Shown: one piece after another, positions 50,761-59,406 of the stretch | Layout of the letters: the number at the start of each line of letters is the position of its first letter | How positions within the stretch are numbered: the first letter of the stretch is position 1 | NCBI GenBank assembly: GCA_013349325.1 | Contig: DUZX01000003.1 | Coordinates: 121,410 to 185,409, forward strand | Direction of reading: 5' to 3' | Length of the DNA: 64,000 nt | Source: Desulfuromonadales bacterium | GTDB lineage: Bacteria; Desulfobacterota; Desulfuromonadia; Geobacterales; Pseudopelobacteraceae | Position numbers and translations under genes: made by a program | The notes under the pieces: model-generated | Seen by the model: the letters and a program-made list of their open reading frames with translations, nothing else | Database searches by the model: none | What the model was told of the DNA's origin: nothing

Positions 50761-52851
50761 TTATTTCACGCCGTACAGCTGCCGATACGTGGCGGCCGAG
50801 GCGTAGACCTTCTTGACGTATTCGCGGGTTTCCTGATACGGGATGGATTCGATAAACTCATCCTTCTGCAAGCCCTTCAGATTCTTCCTCCAGCGCTCCA
50901 GCGCTCCCGAACCGGCATTATAGGCCGCCGCAACATAGACGACGTCGCCGTTATACCCTTTCATGAGATCACGCAGATGGCGAGTGCCCAGCGTAATGTT
51001 GTATTCCGGTACTTTCAGACGCTGAGAGTCAAACTCCCCTTTTTCGCGGGCCGTCTGTCTGGCGGTGGCCGGCATCATCTGCATCAGTCCAATCGCACCG
51101 GCCGGAGATACTACCGCCGGTGAAAAACCGCTTTCGGCCCGGATCAGGGCGTATACGAGTCCTTCCGACAGTCCGTTGGCGGCGGCATGCTGAGTGACAA
51201 GTCCGATGTAGGCCCGAGGATAACCTGCTGTCCAGAGCGCTAGAGAACCCTTGTCCCAGGCGACGGGGCGATTGTTCATGAACAGTGAAATTGACGAGCT
51301 GAAATCACCCATTTCAAGGTAGGTCCGTGCCAGCGTCGGGAAAAGCGATTTCTTGTCACCTGATTTTTTGCGGGCAGCATTCATCTCAATGCGGGCTTCG
51401 TCAAGCAGCCCCAGTGCGGCCAGTAGCTTCGGTTTCTCAAAGCCGTTACCGGCCGGCAGCTGTGATACGGAAGTAGCCTGTCCGATCCCTTCGCGTAGAT
51501 CTTTCAGCCCTGTGCGCTCCCGATGCCAGACGGCGTAGAAACCGGCTGGAAATTCATCCAGAAGGAGGCGAAAATAGGGCGCCGCTTCCGTCGAATGGGC
51601 ATTTTCGAGTGATCGTCCCAGCCAATAGAGTGCCTTCTCACGCTGGGCATCATCCTTGAGCAGTGTTTTGAAAACGGCTGCTGCTTCTCCATACTCCCCG
51701 GCCAGATAGTGACTCCAGCCCGATTCCCACACCGATCTTCCTAAAAAACGGGAGTCGGGGAAGCGGCTGCCGAGCTGTTCGTACAATCGGGCGGCATCGG
51801 CATACTGCCCGAGTGAACGCTGTTGTCCGGCCGCCTCCATCAGGGCATCATCGGCAAAGCTCTGCTGTTTTCCTTCAGCTGCCAGTTCCATGAACAGTTT
51901 AAAGGCCTGCTGGTCACGACCCTCACGGTCAAGCGTCTTGGCCAGCCAGAAGCGTGCTTCGGAGCTGATGCTCTTTTCGCTGCTGTTAGCTGCCCGGGCC
52001 AGATAGGTTTCCGCCAGCGTATTTCTGCGCAAGCGATACTGAGCCATTCCGCTGCGCATGTCGATGCGACTTTCGGCAGTTGGAGAGGTGGCGGCGGAGC
52101 GGGCCAGCTCAAGAGTTTTGAGAGATTCGGAGAAGCGGTTGCGCTCAAATTGGAACGAGGCCCGTTTCAATAAATCTTCCAGCGGAGCGCTGTTGATAGT
52201 GCCTCCCGGAACGTCGAGCACCTTGAAGCGTTGTTCCGCAAGTGCTGCCTGGGGAGCGACCGGATTGTTAATCCAGATATTCTTATAGGTCTGCAGGGCA
52301 CCGGTTTTGTCGCCCAGCTCCTCTCGACAGCGTCCGGCCAGAAAAATTGCGTCTACCGAATCGGCCCCGGTGGGATACCTGGTCACAAAATTCTGAAATG
52401 CCGTCAGCGCGTTTTTGAAATCATGTGCTTCGTAGGCTATGTCAGCCGCCAGTTTGGCCGAGCGGCGCAGAAGTTGGGAGTGAGAATATGAAACCGGTAT
52501 TGCAGCCGCTTTGGAAGCCGCCTCGGGATAGCGCTTCAGTTTCAGCAGCGCTTCGGCCTGGTACAGTGCAGCGTAATCCCCCAGCAGCGGTAGTTTCTGC
52601 TCTGCCTGCTGTAGCTGCGGCAGCGCTTCTACCGGCTTGTCGAGTCGCAGAGCCAGCGTACCCAGAAGAAAAGAACGCTGCGGTGATTCTGGCGATTTAG
52701 CTGCAACACCATACGCTTCGGCATACTGACGGGAACGGACCAGTTCCGAAGCGCGGGATAACGATTCATCTGCCTGGGATGATGGAATGGTTACAGCCAG
52801 TGCGGCCAGCATGGAGAGTGCAACGAATAGCGGTCTGAAACGATGCAGCAT
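50761..52851 (-). CDS. Soluble lytic murein transglycosylase (Slt type)
   Basis: The 696-residue product has a signal peptide (cleavage near SQA-DES, residue 27). A long helical superhelix of TPR/Slt type follows (about 30-520). The C-terminal catalytic domain contains ALIRAESGFSPAVVSPAG (catalytic Glu), then AIGLMQMMPATARQTA and VYVAAAYNAGSGALERW. It cleaves peptidoglycan to 1,6-anhydromuropeptides in the periplasm. An AAAGG ribosome site precedes ATG 52851. It stands about 590 bases from the injection cluster on the same strand but with its own leader. Confidence 0.94.
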   Translation of the reverse strand: MLHRFRPLFVALSMLAALAVTIPSSQADESLSRASELVRSRQYAEAYGVAAKSPESPQRSFLLGTLALRLDKPVEALPQLQQAEQKLPLLGDYAALYQAEALLKLKRYPEAASKAAAIPVSYSHSQLLRRSAKLAADIAYEAHDFKNALTAFQNFVTRYPTGADSVDAIFLAGRCREELGDKTGALQTYKNIWINNPVAPQAALAEQRFKVLDVPGGTINSAPLEDLLKRASFQFERNRFSESLKTLELARSAATSPTAESRIDMRSGMAQYRLRRNTLAETYLARAANSSEKSISSEARFWLAKTLDREGRDQQAFKLFMELAAEGKQQSFADDALMEAAGQQRSLGQYADAARLYEQLGSRFPDSRFLGRSVWESGWSHYLAGEYGEAAAVFKTLLKDDAQREKALYWLGRSLENAHSTEAAPYFRLLLDEFPAGFYAVWHRERTGLKDLREGIGQATSVSQLPAGNGFEKPKLLAALGLLDEARIEMNAARKKSGDKKSLFPTLARTYLEMGDFSSSISLFMNNRPVAWDKGSLALWTAGYPRAYIGLVTQHAAANGLSEGLVYALIRAESGFSPAVVSPAGAIGLMQMMPATARQTAREKGEFDSQRLKVPEYNITLGTRHLRDLMKGYNGDVVYVAAAYNAGSGALERWRKNLKGLQKDEFIESIPYQETREYVKKVYASAATYRQLYGVK

Positions 52852-52867
52852 GGGAGTAGCCTTTCAT

Positions 52868-52897
52868 AAAAAAAGCCGCGAGCCAAGTGCCCGCAGC
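52868..52897 (-). terminator. Terminator between the DUF507 genes and slt
   Basis: The minus-strand arms GCTGCGGGC and GCTCGCGGC pair over nine positions (two G-U) around ACTTG, then TTTTTTT follows (52874-52868). The slt start codon comes only 16 bases later. Confidence 0.88.
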
Positions 52898-52959
52898 GGG
52901 GGAGTTTAAGAAAAACAGGGGTATAGAAGTTGACAATTCACCGTTGCATATTTGTTTTT

Positions 52960-53042
52960 CGTAGGGGCGCAATGCGTGCGCCCTTGCTGCACTAGCCGAA
53001 ATGTTGATATTTTCACCAGGGCGTATGCCATACGCCCCTACA
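52960..53042. repeat. Dispersed palindromic repeat, copy 2
   Basis: This 83-bp unit begins CGTAGGGGCGCAATGCGTGC and ends in CGCCCCTACA. It matches the copy at 30101-30187 in the first half and in the ends, and differs in the middle. It lies between the DUF507 pair and slt. Confidence 0.85.
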
Positions 53043-53057
53043 ATATGTAACCTTCTT

Positions 53058-53318
53058 TCATACGCCCCGGCGGGCCATTTCATCATGATAGAATTTCTGG
53101 TAGAGTGCTTCATAATCGCGGCTGCCGGGAGCTTTGTTGCGTAATTTTGCCTGTACTGCCGCTTCAATCTCTTCCATAGAGCCAAAAAACGCTTCAAGAG
53201 TCTGCTTGACCCGCATCAGCGAGCGACGTTCGTCGCCCAGGTCGGCCAGATCAGCACGCCAGATATGTTCGATAACTTCATGGGCAATGGTTGAGATACG
53301 GTCTTCGGATAACGACAT
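53058..53318 (-). CDS. DUF507 family protein, second of pair
   Basis: The 86-residue product starts MSLSEDRISTIAHEVIEHIW and is almost wholly helical, with KQTLEAFFGSMEEIEAAVQ and a basic C-terminal helix. It belongs to DUF507, small proteins of unknown role common in this order of bacteria. It follows its paralog by 10 bases. The two are about the same length and share the layout (EDRI/EEQI start, long central helix), so they probably arose by tandem duplication and may form a heteromer. Confidence 0.85.
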   Translation of the reverse strand: MSLSEDRISTIAHEVIEHIWRADLADLGDERRSLMRVKQTLEAFFGSMEEIEAAVQAKLRNKAPGSRDYEALYQKFYHDEMARRGV

Positions 53319-53328
53319 GTTCAGAACC

Positions 53329-53616
53329 TCACAGGACTATTTTACGTTCTTTGGCCAGCTTGGTCTTGACCATCTGCAGCATTCTGCGGCGATCAATTTC
53401 AGCGGCGCCGCGCCCCAGCGAGACCATGGTCTCATCCAGCAGTTTTTCGGCGTCCCGCTCCAGTTTCTGCTCGGCGGAAAAGTTCAGTGAGATAGCCCGG
53501 GCGATGCCTTCAATAACCGTGACCCGCTCGGAGCGCGGCGTAATCAGTTGTTCTTTCTCAAGGTCGCTGTAGACCTTTTCAGCTACGCGTCGGATCTGTT
53601 CTTCCTTCAGTCGCAT
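53329..53616 (-). CDS. DUF507 family protein, first of pair
   Basis: The 95-residue product starts MRLKEEQIRRVAEKVYSDLE and is helical throughout, with LNFSAEQKLERDAEKLLDE and the basic end MVKTKLAKERKIVL. It is the longer DUF507 paralog and begins the pair. ATG 53616 has GAGG upstream at short spacing. A strong terminator hairpin lies immediately upstream in the same direction, which suggests attenuation or protection from antisense transcription from queC. The function is unknown. Confidence 0.87.
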   Translation of the reverse strand: MRLKEEQIRRVAEKVYSDLEKEQLITPRSERVTVIEGIARAISLNFSAEQKLERDAEKLLDETMVSLGRGAAEIDRRRMLQMVKTKLAKERKIVL

Positions 53617-53626
53617 GGTACCTCAT

Positions 53627-53655
53627 TAATAAAAAGGCCCGCTATCCGCAGGCCT
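53627..53655 (-). terminator. Terminator hairpin in the leader of the DUF507 pair
   Basis: The minus-strand RNA arms AGGCCUGC and GCGGGCCU pair fully (one U-G) around GGAUA (53655-53635), followed by UUUUAUU. It lies about 11 bases before the DUF507 start codon, in the same direction. No minus-strand gene ends just upstream. Confidence 0.75.
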
Positions 53656-53758
53656 CATTTTGAAAAAGAGCCAGTAGCTGCCATTAAAAGTGGACTTATT
53701 GTACTCACAACGACTAAAATTGCAATCCAATATTGTTTACAACTCGGGAGACCATATC

Positions 53759-54433
53759 ATGCAAAGGAAAGCGGTAGTTTTATACAGCAGCGGTCTTGAT
53801 TCCAGTACCTGTATGGCAATTGCCAAAGCGGAAGGTTTCGCTCCGTATGCGATCAGTTTTTCATACGGCCAGCGTCATGGTTATGAACTGTCCGTCGCCC
53901 GGCAGAATGCCAAACTGATCGGCGCGCTCGAACATCTGGTGGTTGAATTCGATCTGCGGCTTATGGGGGGTAGCGCCCTGACGGCTGATATTGATGTACC
54001 CAAGAATGGTGTCGGAGATGATATTCCCGTGACGTATGTGCCGGCCCGCAATACCATTTTCCTCTCCTTTGCTTTGGGATGGGCCGAGGTTTTGGGTGCA
54101 ACCGACATTTACATTGGTGTCAACGCCCTGGATTACTCCGGTTATCCAGACTGCCGCCCGGAATACATTACAGCCTACGAGAAGATGGCCAATCTGGCCA
54201 CCAAAGCCGGCGTCGAAGGTGCCGCACCGCTCAAAATCCACGCACCGCTGATCAACATGACCAAGGCTGATATTATCCGGCGCGGGATGGAATTGGGGGT
54301 GGATTATAGTCTGACGCATTCCTGCTACGACCCGGGTCCGGATGGCATCTCATGCGGAACGTGTGATTCCTGCCGATTGCGATTGAAGGGTTTTGCCGAG
54401 GCGGGGTTGATTGACCCGCTCAGGTACGCGTGA
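53759..54433 (+). CDS. queC: 7-cyano-7-deazaguanine synthase QueC
   Basis: QueC makes preQ0 from CDG and ammonia with ATP, a step of queuosine synthesis. The 224-residue product has the PP-loop [17 protein letters not shown] (about residues 6-22) and the C-terminal zinc site [20 protein letters not shown], whose four cysteines bind Zn. GGGAG eight bases upstream supports ATG 53759; the frame open upstream is noncoding. No preQ1 riboswitch was found in the leader. The gene stands alone between minus-strand genes. Confidence 0.95.
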   Translation: MQRKAVVLYSSGLDSSTCMAIAKAEGFAPYAISFSYGQRHGYELSVARQNAKLIGALEHLVVEFDLRLMGGSALTADIDVPKNGVGDDIPVTYVPARNTIFLSFALGWAEVLGATDIYIGVNALDYSGYPDCRPEYITAYEKMANLATKAGVEGAAPLKIHAPLINMTKADIIRRGMELGVDYSLTHSCYDPGPDGISCGTCDSCRLRLKGFAEAGLIDPLRYA

Positions 54434-54514
54434 GGGATGATTGGCTGCGGCACATCTTAAATTTCATTCAAAATTTTATTCACTTTGGCATTCATGCAGC
54501 ATGTATCTTCACGA

Positions 54515-55237
54515 TTATTTTCGTTTCAATGTACCCTCCGCTAGCGGCGGCTGTTGATTAATAACGCGACAACGCTCGATATCGCATGCTGTCGGCAGGA
54601 TACTCCGGTATTCAACAACCTTTCGCATCTGCGATGGATCCCGGCTGTAGCAGCTATCTCCTTTGCCGTTGTCATAGTAGGAAAGCACATCGACACAACG
54701 CTTTGAATGTGCCATCAACCCGAAGAAGTGCCCCATCTCGTGTGAGATGACCATTTGCAGGGTTTCGCGAGAATCGTAGGACGGATTTCTGGTTTTAAGG
54801 AGCCCGAACGCTTTCGGCCCGAGCGATAGCGTGCGCTTGCCGAGATGTGCCAATCCAAAATTACCGCCGCTTTCCGTGTCACTCCATTGGACCAGGATTG
54901 CGCCTTTGTGCTGCTCCCGGGAGCTGTTCCGGTCAACAATCAAGGTACGCACACCGCAGAGTGACCACTCAGCGGCCGCCTTTGCAACCTTCTCCGCAAC
55001 CAGTGCTTCGCTAAACCAGTTGGGAGCCCCGGCAGGATTGTAGGTGAATTTCAGCAGTGCAGTTCCGGTCGGCCGATCCCTTCCGTCACCCCAGGTCATG
55101 ATTTCGCCACTCAGACACTGGTTGATCTCCTGTGCTCGAACAGACTCAGCGGCGTCCGCTGCGGGAACCTTTGCCGCGAGCACGCATCCAATTATTATGT
55201 ACATGAACAGTTTTGTTAAGCTCATCATAGTATCCAT
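54515..55237 (-). CDS. Exported metzincin-like zinc metalloprotease
   Basis: The 240-residue product has a signal peptide (cleavage near ADA-AES, about residue 29). The zinc motif is HEMGHFFGLMAH, preceded by QMVIS, as in matrixin-like proteases. Classical metzincins have HExxHxxGxxH; here the third His is one residue later (GLMAHS), so the site may use a different third ligand. Six cysteines after the signal suggest disulfides. It should act outside the cytoplasm, perhaps on surface proteins such as the large secreted ones nearby. The start was taken at the first ATG. Confidence 0.78.
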   Translation of the reverse strand: MDTMMSLTKLFMYIIIGCVLAAKVPAADAAESVRAQEINQCLSGEIMTWGDGRDRPTGTALLKFTYNPAGAPNWFSEALVAEKVAKAAAEWSLCGVRTLIVDRNSSREQHKGAILVQWSDTESGGNFGLAHLGKRTLSLGPKAFGLLKTRNPSYDSRETLQMVISHEMGHFFGLMAHSKRCVDVLSYYDNGKGDSCYSRDPSQMRKVVEYRSILPTACDIERCRVINQQPPLAEGTLKRK

Positions 55238-55268
55238 TTGAGTTGGTTCTGCAGTTAAATATCAGCTA

Positions 55269-55706
55269 CTATTTCCGGATAACCAAGCCGGCTCCGATGC
55301 AGAGCAGCAGGATTCCGACGCCACGCAGAGGTGTCAATGATATCTGCCGCAAGCCGAATATTCCGAACTGATCAAGCAGCGCGGCCGTTGTGAGCTGGCC
55401 GGCGATTATGAGCGACATGACGGCCAATGTTCCAAGTTTCGGCACAGCAATGATCGTCATGGTCACAAAAAATGCTCCCAGCAAGCCTCCTGTCAGCTCC
55501 CACCACGAAGCATCAACCACATTGCGAAGGTTACCACGTCCCGCGAGCGTAAGCAGTATAATCATTGCCAGCGTGCCCACAGCAAATGAAATCAACGAGC
55601 TTTCAAAACTTCCCACTTTCTGTGCAAGGCGGGCATTAATTGAAGGCTGTATAGCTACCGCCAACCCTCCACACGTCATCAGAAGTACCAGAACCATAGT
55701 GCTCAT
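55269..55706 (-). CDS. YdcZ/DUF606-type DMT-like transporter
   Basis: The 145-residue membrane protein has five helices, beginning MSTMVLVLLMTCGGLAVAIQ with PSINARLAQKVGSFESSLIS next, the signature of the DUF606/YdcZ family of small drug/metabolite-type transporters. ATG 55706 has AGGAG at seven bases. It may work as a dimer of antiparallel subunits. The substrate is unknown. The gap 55713-55948 to its right is AT-rich and holds the promoters of the diverging genes, with no gene seen. Confidence 0.88.
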   Translation of the reverse strand: MSTMVLVLLMTCGGLAVAIQPSINARLAQKVGSFESSLISFAVGTLAMIILLTLAGRGNLRNVVDASWWELTGGLLGAFFVTMTIIAVPKLGTLAVMSLIIAGQLTTAALLDQFGIFGLRQISLTPLRGVGILLLCIGAGLVIRK

Positions 55707-55948
55707 ATTCAACTCCTGTTATCCAATTAGTTACCAAAAAAATGCCGGTACCATTCCGACAATCGCTCTTTCATCGACAAAAGATATCGTAGTATACGGT
55801 AGTAACTTGTTTATGTAGCTGATTTATAATATTTTTATAAGATTTACTACACAAAAATATTGTGACTCTTTTTTTCTTGCTCTGTATTCATAAAATCGTT
55901 ATAGCTTTGGTGGAAGTGTAGAGTTTTTTGCCTGAAGGTACTGCGATA

Positions 55949-58900
55949 ATGATTGCTCGGGTAATTCGATACGTTTTGTTACTCCTTTTGGTGTGGCTCC
56001 CGGTTTCGGGGTATGCTGCACCGGTAACAACTACGATTGTGCCCGGCTTCAATATAACCGGAGTAACGACCGAGCTGGCTGTAGCCCATACGACGGCATT
56101 ACCGCTTTTGTTGGCGTGGAAACCTTTTGGGGTTACGGCGCTTGAGACGTATGATCCTCTCAGCGGCACGATGCAGCGTGCTGAACTTGACGTAAATGGA
56201 AATCCTTCCGGTGTTGACTTTCTGCTGCATGAAAACAGCGCCCTCCATGTGTATTCCTCGCAGCATAATTCGCTTTCTCTTGGCATCAGCAACTCCTGTT
56301 CACCATTGAACCTCGGTGCAGGTTTCAATCTTGCGTCATACGCCTGTTTTCCCGCAATTTATCCGGTTTCACAATTTATCACATCGGCTGGACTTAGCAA
56401 CATCACCAGCATATCGCGCCTCGATCCTTCCAGCGGTAGGTGGCAAACCGCCGCTGTTGACGGTGGAGCGATTGTCGGTGACGACTTCAACCTGGTAGCA
56501 GGTGAAGGATATCTTGTCCAATCCGCCGCTGTGGTGAGTGGCTGGACTGCTCCGTCTGCAGCTGTTATCACTATGACTCCCACCAGCATGCCGGTCTGGC
56601 AGGGGCAGCCGCTGGCCGAGTTGACAATTTCAATTCCGGGCCCGGCTCCGGCCGGCGGTACGGCTATTGATCTTGTCAGCAGTGATGCGACGCTCGTGGT
56701 CGTTGCAGCACAGGCTATAATCGGGCAGGGAAATACAACGGTTGTCGTTCCTTTGACACTTCCGGATACCGGCATAGTGGCCGAGCAATCAGTTACTGTC
56801 ACGGCATCCGGCACCGGCATGAACAGCGCCAGCTCAGTTCTTTCGGTACTTCCCAAACCGACGGTCAATCTCTCTCCGCTTTCGACTCTGACAGGTCTGA
56901 CCTTCACCTATCTGCTGAACGTCAACCTCAGCGATGCTGCCCCGCCGGGCGGTCTCCCGGTCAGCCTGGCAGCAGTTCCTTCAACGATTGTCAACGTACC
57001 TGCTTCTGTCACTATCCCGGCCGGGGCAAGTTCCACCCAGGTCACCGTAACCGCAACCGCTGTCGGCAGCGCTGTCATTACCGCAACTTCACCGGGCCGC
57101 GCTATCAGCGGCAGCCAGAACTCGGTGACGGTTACACCGATCCAGACCATGAATTACGGGCCGCTTGTTTCAGCCAATCTTGGAATTCAGGTTGGCCCGA
57201 CCGCTGGTCCTACCAGCAGTAGCGTAAACTATGGCCCGGTTGTGAGCCGAGAAGTGGGTGTGGTTGTCGGCTCAATATTTACCGGCATTTCGCCGAATCG
57301 TGGCGCAGTCGGTACAACAGCGCTTTCGGTCACTATCTACGGCAGTGGTCTTGATGCGGCGACCGGCGTCTCCTTCCTGCCATCAGATGGCATTACGGTT
57401 GGCACACTTACCGTCGCATCTGACGGGCTCTCTGCTACCGTAATGCTGGACATAGCTGCAAATGCGCCGATCAGTGACCGAACGCTGCTGCTGGCAACGG
57501 CAGCAGGAAACATAAAGCCGGTTGGTGCCGGAGCGGATATTTTCAAAGTCACTAATCTGGCTCCCCAGATTCAATCGCTTAATCCGATATCCGCTATAAC
57601 CGGTAGCACCATGTCGCTCCAGCTTAACGGCAGGCAGTTTCTTAATGGCACCAGCATCTCATTCAATCCGCCCGACGGTATTGCGGTGGGGAATCCCCCT
57701 GCGATCAGTAGCGATGGCACTACGGCGACGGTTACCATAACCATAGACCCTGCCGCACCGACGACTGTACGAGTTGTTACCATTACGACCCCGGCCGGCG
57801 ACTCAAGTTCTGTTGCGGATGTCAGCAACAGCTTCCAGATCAAGCCCCCTGCTACGGTCAACACCCTCTATCCTCAGTACACACCGCTGCTTTCCACTGA
57901 ACTGGGAGTTATGGTGACAATACCTGCGGTAAATTCTTTGAATGTGATGTATGGGCCGACAGTCTCTCAACCGCTGGGGGTCACGGTTGGTTCGACTATT
58001 ACAGCCATTACTCCGGTTAGCGGCGCTATCGGCACCACCTCCCTCAAGGTGCGGGCGCTTGGGGTCGGCTTGAGCAGCGCTACGGCTCTGTCATTCTACC
58101 CGACAGACGGTATTACCATTCAGGCGGGATCTTTTGCTATCGGATCTGACGGCAACCCTGAAGTTATTGTTGATATTTCGTCCAATGCTCCTGTTGCACC
58201 ACGAACAGTTCTGGTTGCCCTTCCTTCGGGCTATGCCGTGCCGACAGATGCGGGATCCGACATGTTCCGCGTTACACTGCCACAACCGGAAATTGCCAGT
58301 GTCCATCCGCTGCGAGCCATGGTCGGCCAAAACGTCACCATGACCATATACGGCAAAAATTTTGGTTCCGCCAGCAGTGTTGACTTTACTCCGCCGGGCG
58401 GCATTTCGGTTAGCAATCCGCCGACGGTCAGCTCAGATGGGACTATGATTACCGTCTCGCTGATCATTGATGCAAGTGCTCCACTCGGCAACCGTGTGGT
58501 GAGCGTTACCACCCCGGCCGGTACCACCGCTGCCGCCGCAACAACGGCCAACAGCTTCACCATCACTGCCGACCTCGGTACTACCTACGTACCATTGATA
58601 TCTTCCGAGGTTGGTGTGCTGGTTACTGAAGCCGCAGTCAGCAATCAGGTGAACGTGATGTATGGACCGATAGCCTCGGGAGAATTGGGAATTATGGTGA
58701 CACCCGCTCCATCTGCTGCTCCGCTCGTCACCTACGAACCGGTTGTTTCAAATGTGTTGGGTGTTGCTGTTGGTGGTATCTTTACCGGATTCTCACCCGC
58801 TGCGATTGAACCGGGCAGCACGTCCGTCTTCACCCTGACCGGGAGCGGACTCGATGCTGTCACCGCCATTGCGGTGCTGCCTGCCACCAATCTAACCGTT

Positions 58901-59374
58901 ACCGCATGGACTCCTGCCAGCGACGGTCTTTCTGGAACCGTAAGCATACAGGCCGATTTGGCAGCTGGTGCAGGTCTGCGGACTCTGCTGCCGATGGTTG
59001 GCAGTATATCGCTGCCGCCGTCAGCAGCGGGAATCGATATTCTGCAGATCGGCTATAAACCGGTGGCGAGTTCCATCACGACCACTTTCCCCGCCTCGTC
59101 TGTTACAGTTACCTCCGGCACCACGGTTACCCTGACTATGAATGGCACCCATCTGCAAGGGGTAACCAAGGTAGAGGTACTGCCATCTGACGGCGTAACC
59201 GTAGACACCATGCCGACCTGGTCCAGTGACGGCACCGGTGAACATGTCTCAGTCAAGATTGTTGTCGATGCAACTGCTGCTGCAAGTGATCGGCTGGTGC
59301 GGCTGACTACTACCTACGGCAGCAGCAGTGCGATTCCGGACACAACCAATACGCTGAGTATATTCAAACCATAG
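55949..59374 (+). CDS. Large exported IPT/TIG-like repeat protein
   Basis: The 1141-residue product has a signal peptide (MIARVIRYVLLLLLVWLPVS; cleavage near GYA-APV). An N-terminal domain of about 190 residues is followed by Ig-like modules. From about residue 400 the protein alternates pairs of IPT/TIG-like modules with short YGPxVSxxLGVxVG motifs, of which seven copies are visible in three clusters. ATG 55949 was preferred over a TTG at 55928. The protein probably sits on the cell surface as a stalk or adhesin. There is no anchor or sorting signal at the C-terminus. It starts a run of four secreted-protein genes. Confidence 0.85.
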   Translation: MIARVIRYVLLLLLVWLPVSGYAAPVTTTIVPGFNITGVTTELAVAHTTALPLLLAWKPFGVTALETYDPLSGTMQRAELDVNGNPSGVDFLLHENSALHVYSSQHNSLSLGISNSCSPLNLGAGFNLASYACFPAIYPVSQFITSAGLSNITSISRLDPSSGRWQTAAVDGGAIVGDDFNLVAGEGYLVQSAAVVSGWTAPSAAVITMTPTSMPVWQGQPLAELTISIPGPAPAGGTAIDLVSSDATLVVVAAQAIIGQGNTTVVVPLTLPDTGIVAEQSVTVTASGTGMNSASSVLSVLPKPTVNLSPLSTLTGLTFTYLLNVNLSDAAPPGGLPVSLAAVPSTIVNVPASVTIPAGASSTQVTVTATAVGSAVITATSPGRAISGSQNSVTVTPIQTMNYGPLVSANLGIQVGPTAGPTSSSVNYGPVVSREVGVVVGSIFTGISPNRGAVGTTALSVTIYGSGLDAATGVSFLPSDGITVGTLTVASDGLSATVMLDIAANAPISDRTLLLATAAGNIKPVGAGADIFKVTNLAPQIQSLNPISAITGSTMSLQLNGRQFLNGTSISFNPPDGIAVGNPPAISSDGTTATVTITIDPAAPTTVRVVTITTPAGDSSSVADVSNSFQIKPPATVNTLYPQYTPLLSTELGVMVTIPAVNSLNVMYGPTVSQPLGVTVGSTITAITPVSGAIGTTSLKVRALGVGLSSATALSFYPTDGITIQAGSFAIGSDGNPEVIVDISSNAPVAPRTVLVALPSGYAVPTDAGSDMFRVTLPQPEIASVHPLRAMVGQNVTMTIYGKNFGSASSVDFTPPGGISVSNPPTVSSDGTMITVSLIIDASAPLGNRVVSVTTPAGTTAAAATTANSFTITADLGTTYVPLISSEVGVLVTEAAVSNQVNVMYGPIASGELGIMVTPAPSAAPLVTYEPVVSNVLGVAVGGIFTGFSPAAIEPGSTSVFTLTGSGLDAVTAIAVLPATNLTVTAWTPASDGLSGTVSIQADLAAGAGLRTLLPMVGSISLPPSAAGIDILQIGYKPVASSITTTFPASSVTVTSGTTVTLTMNGTHLQGVTKVEVLPSDGVTVDTMPTWSSDGTGEHVSVKIVVDATAAASDRLVRLTTTYGSSSAIPDTTNTLSIFKP

Positions 59375-59406
59375 TTGTGCAACTTCATTTTCAGAAGGAG
59401 TAAATA

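Noticed and set aside
50513..50806. Plus-strand open frame of 97 codons left of the slt gene
   Set aside because: It has no ribosome site, overlaps the slt 3' end, and reads like noncoding sequence.
53660..53758. Possible preQ1 riboswitch before queC
   Set aside because: The leader lacks the preQ1 hairpin and A-rich tail pattern; only a normal ribosome site is seen.
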